A DNA stretch of 64,000 nt from an uncultured Pelagibacteraceae bacterium (GCA_902564265.1 CACFAI010000001.1:117580-181579); one strand, 5' to 3'. Positions 37,304 to 46,995 are shown, counted from the first letter of the stretch. Made by a program: numbers and translations. Notes: generated by a model from the sequence alone, not told the origin.

Positions 37304-38366
37304 GCTCTATTTAAATTTAGCTCTCAATTTAGCAAAAAATATGGAGGGTTTAACAGGGACAAATCCTTCTGTTGGAAGTGTTCTTGTTAAGAATGATGAG
37401 GTTATTTCGTTAGCTTCCACAGGTTATAATGGAACACCTCATTCAGAGTTTAGTTTATTAAATAAAATTGACAAAAAAATAACTAAGGGCTCATCTCTTT
37501 ATGTAACTTTAGAACCTTGTAGTCATTATGGAAAAACACCGCCTTGTACTAATATTATAATAGATAAAAAGATTTCGAGGCTTGTTTATGGTGCTCATGA
37601 TATTGATGAAAGATCCTCAAAAAGAGCCAAACAAATTCTAAAATCAAAAAAAATTAAAGTTAAAAATATTAATGTACCTAAGATAAGTGAATTTTATAAA
37701 CCTTATAATTTTCAAAGAAAATATAAACAACCTTATGTAGTAGGAAAAATAGCATGCTCAAAAGATTTTTTTATTAAAAGTTCTAAATCAAAATATATTT
37801 CTAATACATATACTCAATCATTCTCTCATTATCTCAGATATAAAAACCAAGCTATATTAGTCACTTACAAGACGATTAACGAAGACAATCCATTATTGGA
37901 TTGTAGATTATCTGGTTTAAATGAGTATTCACCAATAAAAGTTATTATAGATAAGAATTTAAAAGTAAAAAAAAATGCAAATATTTTTAAATTAAAGAAT
38001 ACTAAAATAATTATTTTTTATAACTCAGGTGATAGAAAAAAGATAAAGTTTCTTAAGAGTAAAAAAGTAAAACTAATCAATGTTAAACTCGAAAAAAATG
38101 GTGAATTTGACTTAAAAAAAGTTATGTCAATTTTGTACCAAAACAATATTCGTTTTTTATTAGTTGAGGGTGGAAATCAGTTTACAAACAAAATGTTGGA
38201 TAAAAATTTATTTAATGAATTTTATTTAATAAAAACAGATAATAAATTGAGACAATCTGGTAAATTAAACATTAAAAAAATAGTTTATAAATTATCAAAA
38301 AAATTTAGAATTAAGAGAAATATCAATCAGTATTTTGATAAAAACAGAATTACAAGATTTATTTAA
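37284..38366 (+). CDS. ribD: Bifunctional riboflavin deaminase/reductase RibD
   Basis: RibD deaminates and then reduces the pyrimidine intermediate of riboflavin synthesis. The N-terminal deaminase domain (1-145) has TPHSEFSLL (zinc histidine and glutamate) and [15 protein letters not shown] (zinc cysteines). The C-terminal reductase domain (about 150-360) has [10 protein letters not shown] and [13 protein letters not shown]. It overlaps nrdR by 20 bases and is followed by ribE after three bases. Confidence 0.94.
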   Translation: MSSKKDRLYLNLALNLAKNMEGLTGTNPSVGSVLVKNDEVISLASTGYNGTPHSEFSLLNKIDKKITKGSSLYVTLEPCSHYGKTPPCTNIIIDKKISRLVYGAHDIDERSSKRAKQILKSKKIKVKNINVPKISEFYKPYNFQRKYKQPYVVGKIACSKDFFIKSSKSKYISNTYTQSFSHYLRYKNQAILVTYKTINEDNPLLDCRLSGLNEYSPIKVIIDKNLKVKKNANIFKLKNTKIIIFYNSGDRKKIKFLKSKKVKLINVKLEKNGEFDLKKVMSILYQNNIRFLLVEGGNQFTNKMLDKNLFNEFYLIKTDNKLRQSGKLNIKKIVYKLSKKFRIKRNINQYFDKNRITRFI

Positions 38367-38369
38367 AAA

Positions 38370-38966
38370 ATGTTTAACGGAATTATATATCAACAGGGAA
38401 CTGTATCAAAATTTTCGAAGTTAAATGCAGGGACAAAAATATTTATAAAGAGCAAGCTTAAATTAGACAAAAAAGATATTGGTTCATCCATTGCATGTGA
38501 TGGTGTTTGTCTTACATTGGTTTCAAAAAGAAAAGACTTATTAGAATTTTATCTATCCAAAGAAAGTATCAACAAATCAAAATTTAAGCATCTTAAAATT
38601 GGTCAAAAGATTAATCTTGAACTGCCTTTAAAATATGGTCAAGATATTTCAGGTCATATATGTCAAGGCCATGTTGATTGTACTTCTTTATTAAAAAAAA
38701 TTAAAAAAGTGGGTAAATCAATTGTACTAGAATTTAAAATTGAAAATAAATTTTCAAAATATTTAATACCTAAAGCCTCAATACTTATAAACGGTGTTTC
38801 TCTAACAATATCAAAAATAAAAGATAATAACTTTCAAATCTGGTGCATTCCGCATACTTTAAAACTTACCAATTTATCAAATTTAAAGGTTAATGATATT
38901 GTTAATATTGAAATAGATATTCTTTCAAAATATGTAAAAAAATTTTATGAAAACAAAAAATTTTAG
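38370..38966 (+). CDS. ribE: Riboflavin synthase alpha chain
   Basis: This enzyme dismutates two lumazines to riboflavin. The 198-residue protein has the duplicated fold expected: MFNGIIYQQGTV at the start, SIACDGVCLTLVS in repeat one, HICQGHVDCTSLL at the junction and LIPKASILINGVSLTIS in repeat two. The length is normal. It overlaps ribBA by 20 bases. Confidence 0.95.
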   Translation: MFNGIIYQQGTVSKFSKLNAGTKIFIKSKLKLDKKDIGSSIACDGVCLTLVSKRKDLLEFYLSKESINKSKFKHLKIGQKINLELPLKYGQDISGHICQGHVDCTSLLKKIKKVGKSIVLEFKIENKFSKYLIPKASILINGVSLTISKIKDNNFQIWCIPHTLKLTNLSNLKVNDIVNIEIDILSKYVKKFYENKKF

Positions 38967-40050
38967 CTCTGTAGAAAACATTATTCGTAAAGCCAAAAAA
39001 GGTGAAATGTATATCCTTGTAGATGATGAACATAGAGAAAATGAAGGTGATTTAGTAATACCGGCTTCAAATGTTTCACCAAAAAAGATTAACTTTATGG
39101 CTAAATATGGCAGAGGATTAATTTGTTTAGCGCTAACAAATAAGCAAGCTAGAAGATTAAATCTTTCTCTCATGTCTCCAATTAATAAGTCAAGAAATCA
39201 AACAGCTTTTACGGTATCAATAGAAGCAAGAAAGGGAGTTACAACTGGAATTTCTGCTAAAGATAGATCTTTAACAATTAAAACAGCAATAAAAACAAAT
39301 GTTAAAAAAAAGGAGATAGTATCTCCAGGACACATATTTCCAATCATCTCAAAAGATGGTGGAGTTTTAGTGAGAGCAGGTCATACAGAAGCATCAGTTG
39401 ATATATCAAAACTAGCCAAAAAAAATCCTTCAGCAGTTATATGTGAAATTATGAATGACAAAGGTGTCATGACAAAAGGTAAAGAGCTTTTTGAATTTGC
39501 AAATAGACATAAATTGGCGATAGCAAAAATAGAAGATTTAATTTCTTACAGATTAAAGAATGAAAAACTAGTTAAACTTAAGAAGACTGATAAGATTGTT
39601 ATTAAGAATAAAAAATATCAAATTAAAATTTTTGAAAATCAGTTAGACGGTTCTGAACATTTTGCACTAATAAAAGGTAAAATCAGTCCGAGCAAAAATA
39701 CTAGGGTAAGAGTTATATCTTCTAATTTGGTTGAAAGCTATTTGCTAGGAAAAAGATTGCCTAACTCATTTAACAATACACTAGATTATTTTAAAGATTA
39801 CAATAACTGTATATTAGTTTTTATAAGAGATTCTAATTTAAAATCTGTGTCTTCTACTTTAAGAGATTTTAAATCTGATATGAAAAATAAAATAGGTACC
39901 GATAAATTAATCAGAAATTATGGTATTGGGGCCCAAATAATAAAAGCCTTAAGAGTTAAAAATATGATATTAGTTACTAGATCGCCAAAAAAAGTTATTG
40001 GTCTAGAGGGTTTTGGAATTAAAATTACTAAACAAGAAATTATAAGATGA
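38947..40050 (+). CDS. ribBA: 3,4-dihydroxy-2-butanone-4-phosphate synthase fused to a degenerate GTP cyclohydrolase II-like domain
   Basis: Two domains are visible in 367 residues. The N-terminal RibB domain (1-200) looks active: VDDEHRENEGDLVIPA, KGVTTGISAKDRSLTI, GHIFPI and RAGHTEASVDI. The C-terminal RibA-like domain (about 210-360) keeps the fold, with RVRVISSNL and NYGIGAQIIKALRV, but has lost the three zinc cysteines (CxTGDxxxSxRCxC), and the EGRGIGL loop is unrecognisable. It should therefore not make the formate-releasing GTP product. Such RibBX proteins are known in alphaproteobacteria, where a separate RibA supplies the activity. It overlaps ribH by four bases. Confidence 0.93.
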   Translation: MKTKNFSSVENIIRKAKKGEMYILVDDEHRENEGDLVIPASNVSPKKINFMAKYGRGLICLALTNKQARRLNLSLMSPINKSRNQTAFTVSIEARKGVTTGISAKDRSLTIKTAIKTNVKKKEIVSPGHIFPIISKDGGVLVRAGHTEASVDISKLAKKNPSAVICEIMNDKGVMTKGKELFEFANRHKLAIAKIEDLISYRLKNEKLVKLKKTDKIVIKNKKYQIKIFENQLDGSEHFALIKGKISPSKNTRVRVISSNLVESYLLGKRLPNSFNNTLDYFKDYNNCILVFIRDSNLKSVSSTLRDFKSDMKNKIGTDKLIRNYGIGAQIIKALRVKNMILVTRSPKKVIGLEGFGIKITKQEIIR

Positions 40051-40460
40051 AAAAAATTTGTATAGTTGCATCGAATTATTATGAAGACATTATAAATATG
40101 TTAATTGATGGAGCTAATGAAGCTCTAAGTAATCATAAAAAAAAATTTAAGACAAATATTATTTATGCGCCAGGAGTTTTTGAAATTCCACATGTGATAT
40201 CGAAAAATTTAAAAAAATTTGATGCTTTTATAGCATTGGGATGTGTTATTAAAGGAGAGACACCCCATTTTGATTACATTTGTAAATCTTCAATAGATGC
40301 TATAATGAAATTATCAATTGAAAACAAAAAACCAATCGGGAATGGAATTTTAACTTGTTTAAATAAAGACCAAGCAGTTGAACGAGCAGATAAATCAAAT
40401 AAAAATAAAGGTAAAGAGGCTGCTGATGCAGCAATTGAACTTTTGATTGGCGATAACTAA
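40047..40460 (+). CDS. ribH: 6,7-dimethyl-8-ribityllumazine synthase
   Basis: RibH condenses the RibB and RibD products to the lumazine substrate of RibE. The 137 residues have YAPGVFEIPHVI, ALGCVIKGETPHFDYI (catalytic histidine) and PIGNGILTC, the standard arrangement. It overlaps nusB by 14 bases. The rib genes here make a complete pathway apart from an active GTP cyclohydrolase II. Confidence 0.95.
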   Translation: MKKICIVASNYYEDIINMLIDGANEALSNHKKKFKTNIIYAPGVFEIPHVISKNLKKFDAFIALGCVIKGETPHFDYICKSSIDAIMKLSIENKKPIGNGILTCLNKDQAVERADKSNKNKGKEAADAAIELLIGDN

Positions 40461-40860
40461 AGATATGCAGCCTCAATACAGTCCAAAAAATAACCCTAGA
40501 GTAATTATCATTCAAAAATTATATGGAAAATTTTTTAATAAAGAAGAAGAATTAAAGTTTCCCAAACATCGATTTAAGAAATTTATAAAAGATGTTGTAA
40601 ATGGTACAATCGAAAGAAATGAAATAATTGATAATGAAATTCAAATACATTTAGAAAATGATATTAAGCTGAATAAACTTGATAAAATTTTCATAATAAT
40701 TATCAAGAGTGCTATTTTTGAATTATTATACAAACCTAATGTTTCTTCAAAAATAATTATTAAAGAGTATCTAAATGCATCTAATTATTTTATAGATTTA
40801 TCGCAAACTAAATATCTTAATGCATTACTAGATAAAATATCAAACAAGATAAGAACTTAG
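40447..40860 (+). CDS. nusB: Transcription antitermination factor NusB
   Basis: NusB binds boxA RNA with NusE in rRNA antitermination. The 137-residue all-helical protein shows NPRVIIIQKLYGKFFN at the N-terminus and IIIKEYLNASNYFID near the C-terminus, with a moderate match to the family. Placement after ribH and before thiL is the usual order and supports the identification. It directly abuts thiL. Confidence 0.88.
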   Translation: MAITKDMQPQYSPKNNPRVIIIQKLYGKFFNKEEELKFPKHRFKKFIKDVVNGTIERNEIIDNEIQIHLENDIKLNKLDKIFIIIIKSAIFELLYKPNVSSKIIIKEYLNASNYFIDLSQTKYLNALLDKISNKIRT

Positions 40861-41823
40861 ATGAATGAAGTCCAACTTATTGATAAATATCTTAAAAGAT
40901 TAACAAAAAAAAATAGTTCATCTCAAGGTCTAAATGATGATATCTTTTTTGATAAGTCTCAAAAATTAGCAATATCAATTGATACTTATGTTGAAAAAGT
41001 ACACTTTCCTGATTTTAAATCACCTGATCTTGTAATTAAGAAAATTTTAAGATCATCTTTATCAGACTTAATTTGTAAGGGTGTGAAACCTAAATACTAT
41101 TTTCTTTCTGCTAGTGGTAATTCTAAATCTTTCTCAAAAAAAAATTTAAAAAAAATTTCAAACTCTTTGTCGTCAGAGCAAAAAAGGTTTGATATTGAAC
41201 TATCTGGTGGTGATACTGTTTATTCTAGTGTTAATTCCTTTACATGTTGCGTCGTAGGATTTTCAAATAAGATAGTAAAAAGACATAACTCTAAAATTGG
41301 AGATGATATTTATATTACTGGGTGCCTAGGTGATAGTTATTTAGGACTCCAAGTTTTAAAAAAAAAAATTTCATTATCAAATGATTTGAAAAAATACTTC
41401 ATTTCCAAGTTTTATATGCCAGCAATTGATTTAAATATGGTAGATTTCTTACAAAAATTTGCAAATACATCTATTGATATTTCTGATGGGTTAGTGATTG
41501 ACTTGAAAAAAATGATAAATCATCAAAAACATGGTTTTTTAATCAAACTAGATGACATTAAAATATCAAAACAACTAAAAAACTTTCTAACTAAAAATAA
41601 TAGATTTAAAATTGAAAATACAATTTGTAACGGTGAAGATTATGAAATTATTTTTACCTCTCATAAAAAAAATCGATCTTCAATTAAAAAGTATGCTAAA
41701 AATAAAAATCTTAAAATTCAAAGAATCGGCAAAATATTAAAAAAATTGCAAGATTCCCGTATTTTGAAAGGTAATAAGAAGTTTAGAATAAATAAAAACC
41801 TTGGTTATACTCATCAATTTTAA
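40861..41823 (+). CDS. thiL: Thiamine-monophosphate kinase
   Basis: ThiL phosphorylates thiamine monophosphate to the pyrophosphate coenzyme. The 320-residue protein of the PurM/SelD fold has DDIFFDKSQKLAISIDTYVEKVHF, SLSDLICKGVKPKYYFLS, ELSGGDTV, ISDGLVIDL and a C-terminal CNGEDYEIIF motif. SAR11-type cells lack full thiamine synthesis but keep salvage enzymes like this. It ends the glyA-to-thiL run, 80 bases before hppA. Confidence 0.92.
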   Translation: MNEVQLIDKYLKRLTKKNSSSQGLNDDIFFDKSQKLAISIDTYVEKVHFPDFKSPDLVIKKILRSSLSDLICKGVKPKYYFLSASGNSKSFSKKNLKKISNSLSSEQKRFDIELSGGDTVYSSVNSFTCCVVGFSNKIVKRHNSKIGDDIYITGCLGDSYLGLQVLKKKISLSNDLKKYFISKFYMPAIDLNMVDFLQKFANTSIDISDGLVIDLKKMINHQKHGFLIKLDDIKISKQLKNFLTKNNRFKIENTICNGEDYEIIFTSHKKNRSSIKKYAKNKNLKIQRIGKILKKLQDSRILKGNKKFRINKNLGYTHQF

Positions 41824-41903
41824 CTAATATTATATTGCCTTTTACACTTATTTTTGTAATGTCCATTTTTTTTAAAATGAAACTTTAAATACATAAGGAA
41901 TTT

Positions 41904-44009
41904 ATGAACTACAATGTCGAAACAATTTTAATCTATACAATTCTAGCTGGTATCCTATCAATTGTTTACGGATATTTTACAGGGAAAAATATTTTAGCTG
42001 CAAGTACAGGAAATTCAAAGATGCAAGAAATTGCTTCTGCAATTCAAATTGGAGCAAAAGCATATTTAAATAGACAGTATAAAACTATCGCAATAGTTGG
42101 TTTAGTGGTTCTTGTAATTATAAGTTTCTCATTTAGTTTTTTAGTAGGTCTGGGTTATTTAATTGGTGCTGCATTATCTGGTATTGCTGGTTACGTAGGA
42201 ATGTTAGTTTCAGTTCAGGCTAATGTTAGAACTGCTGAAGCTTCTAGAAAAGGTTTGTCAAAAGGTTTATCAATTGCATTTAAATCAGGAGCAGTAACTG
42301 GTATGTTAGTAGCTGGACTAGCTTTATTATCAATAGCTGTTTACTATTATCTACTTTTAAAGTTTAACGTTGATAAAAGAGAATTAATTAATGCATTAAT
42401 TGCATTAGGATTTGGAGCTTCACTTATATCTATATTTGCACGACTTGGTGGTGGAATTTTTACAAAAGGAGCTGATGTTGGTGCAGATTTAGTAGGAAAA
42501 GTAGAGGCAGGAATTCCCGAAGATGATCCGAGAAATCCAGCTGTGATAGCAGACAACGTTGGTGACAACGTTGGTGATTGTGCTGGAATGGCGGCTGATT
42601 TATTTGAAACTTATGCAGTAACAATTGTTGCTACAATGGTTTTATCCTCAATTTTTTTTCAGAATGATTTAATGATGATGGTTTATCCTCTTACTATTGG
42701 GGGCGCTTGTATAATTACTTCAATTCTTGGAACTTTTTTTGTAAGATTAGGTTCGTCAAAAAATATAATGCTTGCTCTTTACAAAGGGTTCATTGTCACA
42801 GCAATTACATCTCTACTAGTTTTATATCCTCTTACTGATTATGTTTTAGGTTTAGATAAAGTTTATTCAATTGGAAACAAACAATTTTCTGGTTTAAGTC
42901 TTTATTACTGCAGTGTAATTGGATTAGTAATTACAGGTCTACTTATATGGGTAACTGAATATTATACTGGGACAAATTATAGACCAGTAAAAAGTGTTGC
43001 ATCTTCATCTACTACCGGGCATGGCACAAATGTAATTCAAGGACTTGCAGTCTCTATGGAAGCAACAGCAATACCAGCATTAATAATTGTTGGTGGAATT
43101 TTATTAACAAATTATATTGCTGGTTTGTATGGAATAGCAATCGCTGTAACTGCAATGTTAGCTCTTGCTGGAATGGTTGTTGCATTAGATGCTTATGGAC
43201 CAGTAACAGATAATGCTGGCGGTATAGCTGAAATGTCAAACTTACCCAAAAATGTAAGAAAAACTACCGATGCATTAGATGCAGTTGGTAATACTACAAA
43301 AGCTGTAACTAAAGGTTATGCAATTGGTTCAGCAGGATTAGGAGCTTTAGTTTTGTTCGCAGCATATACGGAAGATATTAAATTTTTTTCAAATTTACCT
43401 GGGTCAAAACTTGAAAATGTAGTAGTAAGCTTTGATCTTTCAAATCCTTTTGTTGTTGTAGGATTGTTAGTTGGTGGTATGTTGCCTTATCTTTTTGGAT
43501 CTATGGGTATGCAAGCTGTTGGAAGAGCAGGGGGCGCAGTTGTAATAGAGGTCAGAAGACAATTTAAAAAGATTCCTGGTATAATGAAAAGAAAAGCAAA
43601 ACCTGACTACGGTAAACTTGTAGATTTATTAACTAAAGCTGCAATTAAAGAAATGATTATACCTTCTCTACTACCTGTTTTATCGCCAATAGTTTTATAT
43701 TTAATAATTTATCAAATAGGTGGTCAAGTTGCAGCTTTATCATCTGTAGGGGCAATGCTTTTAGGAGTTATTATAACAGGACTTTTTGTAGCGATTTCTA
43801 TGACGGCAGGTGGTGGCGCATGGGACAATGCAAAAAAATATATTGAAGATGGTAATCATGGGGGAAAAGGTTCAGAAGCTCATAAAGCTGCAGTAACCGG
43901 AGATACAGTTGGTGACCCATATAAAGATACGGCAGGACCAGCAGTTAATCCGATGATAAAGATTACTAACATAGTTGCTTTATTACTTTTAGCTGTGATA
44001 GCTGGATAA
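41904..44009 (+). CDS. hppA: Membrane-bound proton-translocating pyrophosphatase, K+-independent type
   Basis: HppA couples hydrolysis of pyrophosphate to H+ pumping across the inner membrane. The 701-residue protein has about 16 hydrophobic segments and the family motifs [41 protein letters not shown] and [15 protein letters not shown]. At the position that distinguishes potassium dependence it reads GNTTKA (lysine), the signature of K+-independent enzymes. An AAGGA Shine-Dalgarno sequence lies four bases before the ATG. It is a monocistronic unit between thiL and convergent bamE. Confidence 0.96.
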   Translation: MNYNVETILIYTILAGILSIVYGYFTGKNILAASTGNSKMQEIASAIQIGAKAYLNRQYKTIAIVGLVVLVIISFSFSFLVGLGYLIGAALSGIAGYVGMLVSVQANVRTAEASRKGLSKGLSIAFKSGAVTGMLVAGLALLSIAVYYYLLLKFNVDKRELINALIALGFGASLISIFARLGGGIFTKGADVGADLVGKVEAGIPEDDPRNPAVIADNVGDNVGDCAGMAADLFETYAVTIVATMVLSSIFFQNDLMMMVYPLTIGGACIITSILGTFFVRLGSSKNIMLALYKGFIVTAITSLLVLYPLTDYVLGLDKVYSIGNKQFSGLSLYYCSVIGLVITGLLIWVTEYYTGTNYRPVKSVASSSTTGHGTNVIQGLAVSMEATAIPALIIVGGILLTNYIAGLYGIAIAVTAMLALAGMVVALDAYGPVTDNAGGIAEMSNLPKNVRKTTDALDAVGNTTKAVTKGYAIGSAGLGALVLFAAYTEDIKFFSNLPGSKLENVVVSFDLSNPFVVVGLLVGGMLPYLFGSMGMQAVGRAGGAVVIEVRRQFKKIPGIMKRKAKPDYGKLVDLLTKAAIKEMIIPSLLPVLSPIVLYLIIYQIGGQVAALSSVGAMLLGVIITGLFVAISMTAGGGAWDNAKKYIEDGNHGGKGSEAHKAAVTGDTVGDPYKDTAGPAVNPMIKITNIVALLLLAVIAG

Positions 44010-44015
44010 CTTAAT

Positions 44016-44486
44016 TTACTGACCTTGTTCTCTTCTCTTTTTTCTTACACCAAGGGGGTCATTGACTTTTTGCCTCACACTCGATAAAAAATCGTAAATG
44101 AAACTTCTTTTTCTGTAAACAATTGTAGTTTTATCTTTATCAAATTTTAGTCTGTTCATATCTTCAATATTATAGAAATCAATTTTTGCTAACAATCCTC
44201 TTTCATCTATTTCAAGAACAAGAACGTTGTTAACAACTAATTCTCTTTTTCCAAAGAAATGTGTATTCGTAATTTTTCGTTCTATATAAATCCATACATC
44301 ATTATCAAATTTACTTCTTGTTGATGGTTCTCCAAAAATCTTTACTAAATCGTTTTTGTTTGTAGAATTTATCTGAATTTTTTTCATTTTTTTTTCAATA
44401 AAATAAACCCCGTGGTGGTCATCAACTAGATTTAAAGAACAGTTTGATATAATTAAGAATAAGGATATAAGAAATATGTTTCTCAT
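44016..44486 (-). CDS. bamE: Outer membrane assembly lipoprotein BamE
   Basis: A 156-residue lipoprotein of the SmpA/OmlA (BamE) family that assists the Bam complex in inserting outer-membrane proteins. The signal peptide ends in a lipobox, IISNC, with Cys16 as the acylation site. The fold signature (INSTNKNDLVKIFGEPST, then DNDVWIYIERK) follows. The C-terminal tail is basic. Its first bases overlap the 5' end of the divergent chaperone gene by 11 bases. That overlapping start is common for this pair in alphaproteobacteria. Confidence 0.85.
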   Translation of the reverse strand: MRNIFLISLFLIISNCSLNLVDDHHGVYFIEKKMKKIQINSTNKNDLVKIFGEPSTRSKFDNDVWIYIERKITNTHFFGKRELVVNNVLVLEIDERGLLAKIDFYNIEDMNRLKFDKDKTTIVYRKRSFIYDFLSSVRQKVNDPLGVRKKRREQGQ

Positions 44487-44958
44487 GTTAAATGAATACG
44501 TAAATATATATAATAATTTAGTAAATCTCTCTAGAAATAAAAGTCTTTTTTCTATTTTTACTGATAAAGATACTTTCTCAGATAGAATACTTATATTGTT
44601 ATTTCATTTTGCATTTTTCTTACGTAATTATAAAGATAATACAGATAAAGAATACTTACAGAAGTTTTACGATTATTTCTTCAGACAAATAGAGCTAAGT
44701 ATTAGAGAAATTGGCTATGGCGATGTTTCCATAAATAAAAAGATGAAAGATTATATAAATGTATTTTATTCAATTTTAGATAAGATTGATAACTGGGACA
44801 AATTGGAAAATGAAAAAAAAGGTGAAATTTTGAGTTTTTATTACAAATTAAAAGACAATCATCTTAAAATCGTCAATTATTTTAATGACTTCGAGATATA
44901 TTTATCAAAAACTCCTTTAAAATCATTTACAAAGAGTGTAATAAATCATAGATTTTAG
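44476..44958 (+). CDS. Ubiquinol-cytochrome c chaperone (CBP3/UPF0174 family)
   Basis: A 160-residue helical protein. The family motif is LREIGYGDVSINKKMK, written here as SIREIGYGDVSINKKMK, near residues 73-90, preceded by LLFHFAFFLRNYK. Eukaryotic and rhodobacterial relatives help mature cytochrome b or the bc1 complex. The start ATG lies inside the bamE 5' end, with an AAGGA upstream; an ATG three codons later is also possible. The yceD (DUF177) gene often found next is missing; rpmF follows after three bases. Confidence 0.78.
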   Translation: MFLMLNEYVNIYNNLVNLSRNKSLFSIFTDKDTFSDRILILLFHFAFFLRNYKDNTDKEYLQKFYDYFFRQIELSIREIGYGDVSINKKMKDYINVFYSILDKIDNWDKLENEKKGEILSFYYKLKDNHLKIVNYFNDFEIYLSKTPLKSFTKSVINHRF

Positions 44959-44961
44959 ATT

Positions 44962-45141
44962 ATGGCTGTACCAAAACGAAAAACAACAAAATCGAGAGCT
45001 GGAAAAAGAAGATCTCATATTCAATTCAGTACAAAAAATGTTATTGAGGATAAGAAATCAGGTGAGTATCGTCTTTCACATCATTTAGATTTAAAAACTG
45101 GTACCTATAAAGGCAGACAGGTACTAGATCCCAAGGAATAA
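44962..45141 (+). CDS. rpmF: 50S ribosomal protein L32
   Basis: A 59-residue protein with the typical L32 start [19 protein letters not shown] and a basic body ending RQVLDPKE. L32 is part of the large ribosomal subunit near the peptidyl transferase centre. It has no CxxC zinc ribbon, like other proteobacterial forms. It lies three bases after the chaperone gene and seven before plsX; rpmF-plsX is a conserved pair. Confidence 0.95.
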   Translation: MAVPKRKTTKSRAGKRRSHIQFSTKNVIEDKKSGEYRLSHHLDLKTGTYKGRQVLDPKE

Positions 45142-45148
45142 TTTCTCA

Positions 45149-46153
45149 ATGACCAAAATCTTAAATATTGCAGTTGATGCAATGGGTGGGGAAGGTTCAC
45201 CAAAAAAAACTATAGATGGAATAATTCACCATTCTAAATCATCAAAAAATATAAATTATAATATATTTGGTAATGAGAACGAAATAAAAGAATTAATAAA
45301 AGATTTAAAAGGAAACTCTTTTAAGATTTTTAACACAAATGAAAAAATACTTGATACAGATTCTCCTTTAACAGCTGCTAGAAAAGGCAAAAATTCAAGT
45401 ATGTGGAAAGCAATAGAAAGTGTCAAATCAAACGAGTCGGATATTATAATTTCTGCGGGGAACACTGGTGCACTATTCGTTATTGCAAAAATGAATTTAG
45501 AAATGATAGAAAAAATTGATAAACCAGCTTTATCCGCTTTATGGCCAAATAAATCAGGAATGAATGTTGTTCTTGATCTTGGAGCCAACATTGAGTGTAG
45601 CGATAAAAATTTAATTGACTTTGCAATAATGGGTTCATCTTTATTTAAATCTCTTTTTCCCAAAGAACAGCCAAAGGTTGCGTTGTTAAATATTGGATCT
45701 GAGGACATAAAAGGCAATGAAATGATAAAAGGTGCTTATAAAATTTTAAGTGAAAAAAAAAGTAGTGAATTTAATTTTGCTGGTTATATCGAAGGGAACA
45801 ATATTATGTCAGGTGATGTAAATGTTATCGTTACTGATGGTTTTACTGGAAACATTGCTCTTAAAACAGCAGAAGGGACTGCAGATTTTATTATGAAGGA
45901 AGTAAAAAATTCAATGACATCAAATTTATATGGAAAAATTCTTTCGTTTTTAAATTTCAAAAATTTAAAAAAGATTAAGGACAAATTAGACCCTAGACTT
46001 TATAATGGAGCAATTCTTATAGGCCTCAACTCTCCAGTAGTTAAAAGTCATGGTTCAACTGATTATATTGGTTTTTCCTATTCACTAAAAGTTTGTGAAA
46101 AAATAGTTAATGGAAATTTGATAGAGAAAATTAAACATAATATAATTACTTAA
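45149..46153 (+). CDS. plsX: Phosphate acyltransferase PlsX
   Basis: PlsX turns acyl-ACP into acyl phosphate for PlsY. The 334 residues contain NIAVDAMGGEGSP, TPLTAARKGKNSSMWKAI-type sequence, ISAGNTGALFVIA, LDLGANIECS, LLNIGSEDIKGN and VTDGFTGNIALKTAEG, all family landmarks. The final base of the stop is the first base of ihfA. In many proteobacteria fabH comes next; it is absent here. Confidence 0.96.
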   Translation: MTKILNIAVDAMGGEGSPKKTIDGIIHHSKSSKNINYNIFGNENEIKELIKDLKGNSFKIFNTNEKILDTDSPLTAARKGKNSSMWKAIESVKSNESDIIISAGNTGALFVIAKMNLEMIEKIDKPALSALWPNKSGMNVVLDLGANIECSDKNLIDFAIMGSSLFKSLFPKEQPKVALLNIGSEDIKGNEMIKGAYKILSEKKSSEFNFAGYIEGNNIMSGDVNVIVTDGFTGNIALKTAEGTADFIMKEVKNSMTSNLYGKILSFLNFKNLKKIKDKLDPRLYNGAILIGLNSPVVKSHGSTDYIGFSYSLKVCEKIVNGNLIEKIKHNIIT

Positions 46154-46467
46154 TGAGAGTAAACCTTACCAAAAAAGAAATTATAAATTCTGTATTTATG
46201 CAAATTGGTTTCTCAAAAAAAATGTCAGAAAGTATCCTTGATGATATTTTATTGGATATAGTTAAAAATCTTAAAAAATATAAAGTTGTTAAGATATCAA
46301 ACTTTGGGACTTTTCATGTACGTTATAAAAAAAGCCGAATTGGAAGAAATCCTAAAACAAAGGAGAAAAAAATTATTAAAGAGAGAAATGTAGTATTGTT
46401 TAAACCATCTAAAGATTTTAAAAAATTTATTAATACGAAAAATGAAAAAAAGTTTGAAAGCTTATAG
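46153..46467 (+). CDS. ihfA: Integration host factor alpha / HU-family DNA-bending protein
   Basis: A 104-residue HU/IHF-fold protein. The N-terminal helices read LTKKEIINSVFMQIGFSKKMSE, and the beta-arm signature KISNFGTFHVRYKKSRIGRNPKT contains the GRNP motif where the intercalating proline sits. Position between plsX and a MerR regulator is the alphaproteobacterial context of ihfA. A basic C-terminal tail overlaps the next gene by 26 bases. Whether it pairs with a beta subunit is unknown. Confidence 0.9.
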   Translation: MRVNLTKKEIINSVFMQIGFSKKMSESILDDILLDIVKNLKKYKVVKISNFGTFHVRYKKSRIGRNPKTKEKKIIKERNVVLFKPSKDFKKFINTKNEKKFESL

Positions 46468-46822
46468 AACAATTGGTGAAGTTGCAGAATTACTAGAATT
46501 AGAATCTACTCGAAGTAAAAGGAATACTCATACAATTCGTTATTGGGAAAGTGAGTTTAAACAAATAAAACCAATCATGATCAATAAAAGAAGACATTAT
46601 GATGAAAGAAGTATAGATCTTCTTAAAAAAATAAAGTTCTTACTGAAAGAAAAAGGAATGACTATATCGGGTGTGAAAAAACAATTAAATGGAGATTTTT
46701 TTGATATTGACGCTAAAGAAAATAAAACTATAAATGCTTTAGATTTAAAGTTAAAACTAAACAAAATTAATAAATTAATAAAAGATTTAAAAACTTCAAA
46801 TGGCAAAAAAAACACACGTTAA
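46442..46822 (+). CDS. MerR-family transcriptional regulator
   Basis: A 126-residue regulator. The N-terminal winged helix-turn-helix reads YRTIGEVAELLELESTRS...HTIRYWESEFKQIKP, and the wing continues as NKRRHYDERSIDLLKKIKFLL, typical of MerR proteins of the ihfA-linked alphaproteobacterial group. A short helical tail may dimerise. No sensor cysteines are seen. The target is unknown. It overlaps ihfA by 26 bases and rpmG by 23 bases. Confidence 0.88.
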   Translation: MKKSLKAYRTIGEVAELLELESTRSKRNTHTIRYWESEFKQIKPIMINKRRHYDERSIDLLKKIKFLLKEKGMTISGVKKQLNGDFFDIDAKENKTINALDLKLKLNKINKLIKDLKTSNGKKNTR

Positions 46823-46991
46823 AGTAAGATTGGTTCCAGAATCAAAACCAGATAGTCCATTTTTTTATTATATAAAGAAACCGGCTGGTGGTGAAAAGGC
46901 TAAGATCAAGCTAAAGGCAAAAAAATACAATCCTTCTACAAGAAAACATGAGGTTTTTGTCGAAAAAAAACTACCACCGCACAGTAAATAA
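46800..46991 (+). CDS. rpmG: 50S ribosomal protein L33
   Basis: A 63-residue basic ribosomal protein, MAKKTHVKVRLVPES at the start and KKYNPSTRKHEVFVEKKL at the end. The spacing and the YYIKK segment match L33 without the zinc cysteines. Its start lies inside the MerR gene, so expression is probably coupled. It ends the chaperone-to-rpmG run, four bases from the convergent chorismate mutase gene. Confidence 0.93.
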   Translation: MAKKTHVKVRLVPESKPDSPFFYYIKKPAGGEKAKIKLKAKKYNPSTRKHEVFVEKKLPPHSK

Positions 46992-46995
46992 TTAG

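Noticed and set aside
45256..45717. 153-residue minus-strand frame opposite plsX
   Set aside because: It is antisense to plsX, whose motifs are complete; the frame only mirrors codon bias.
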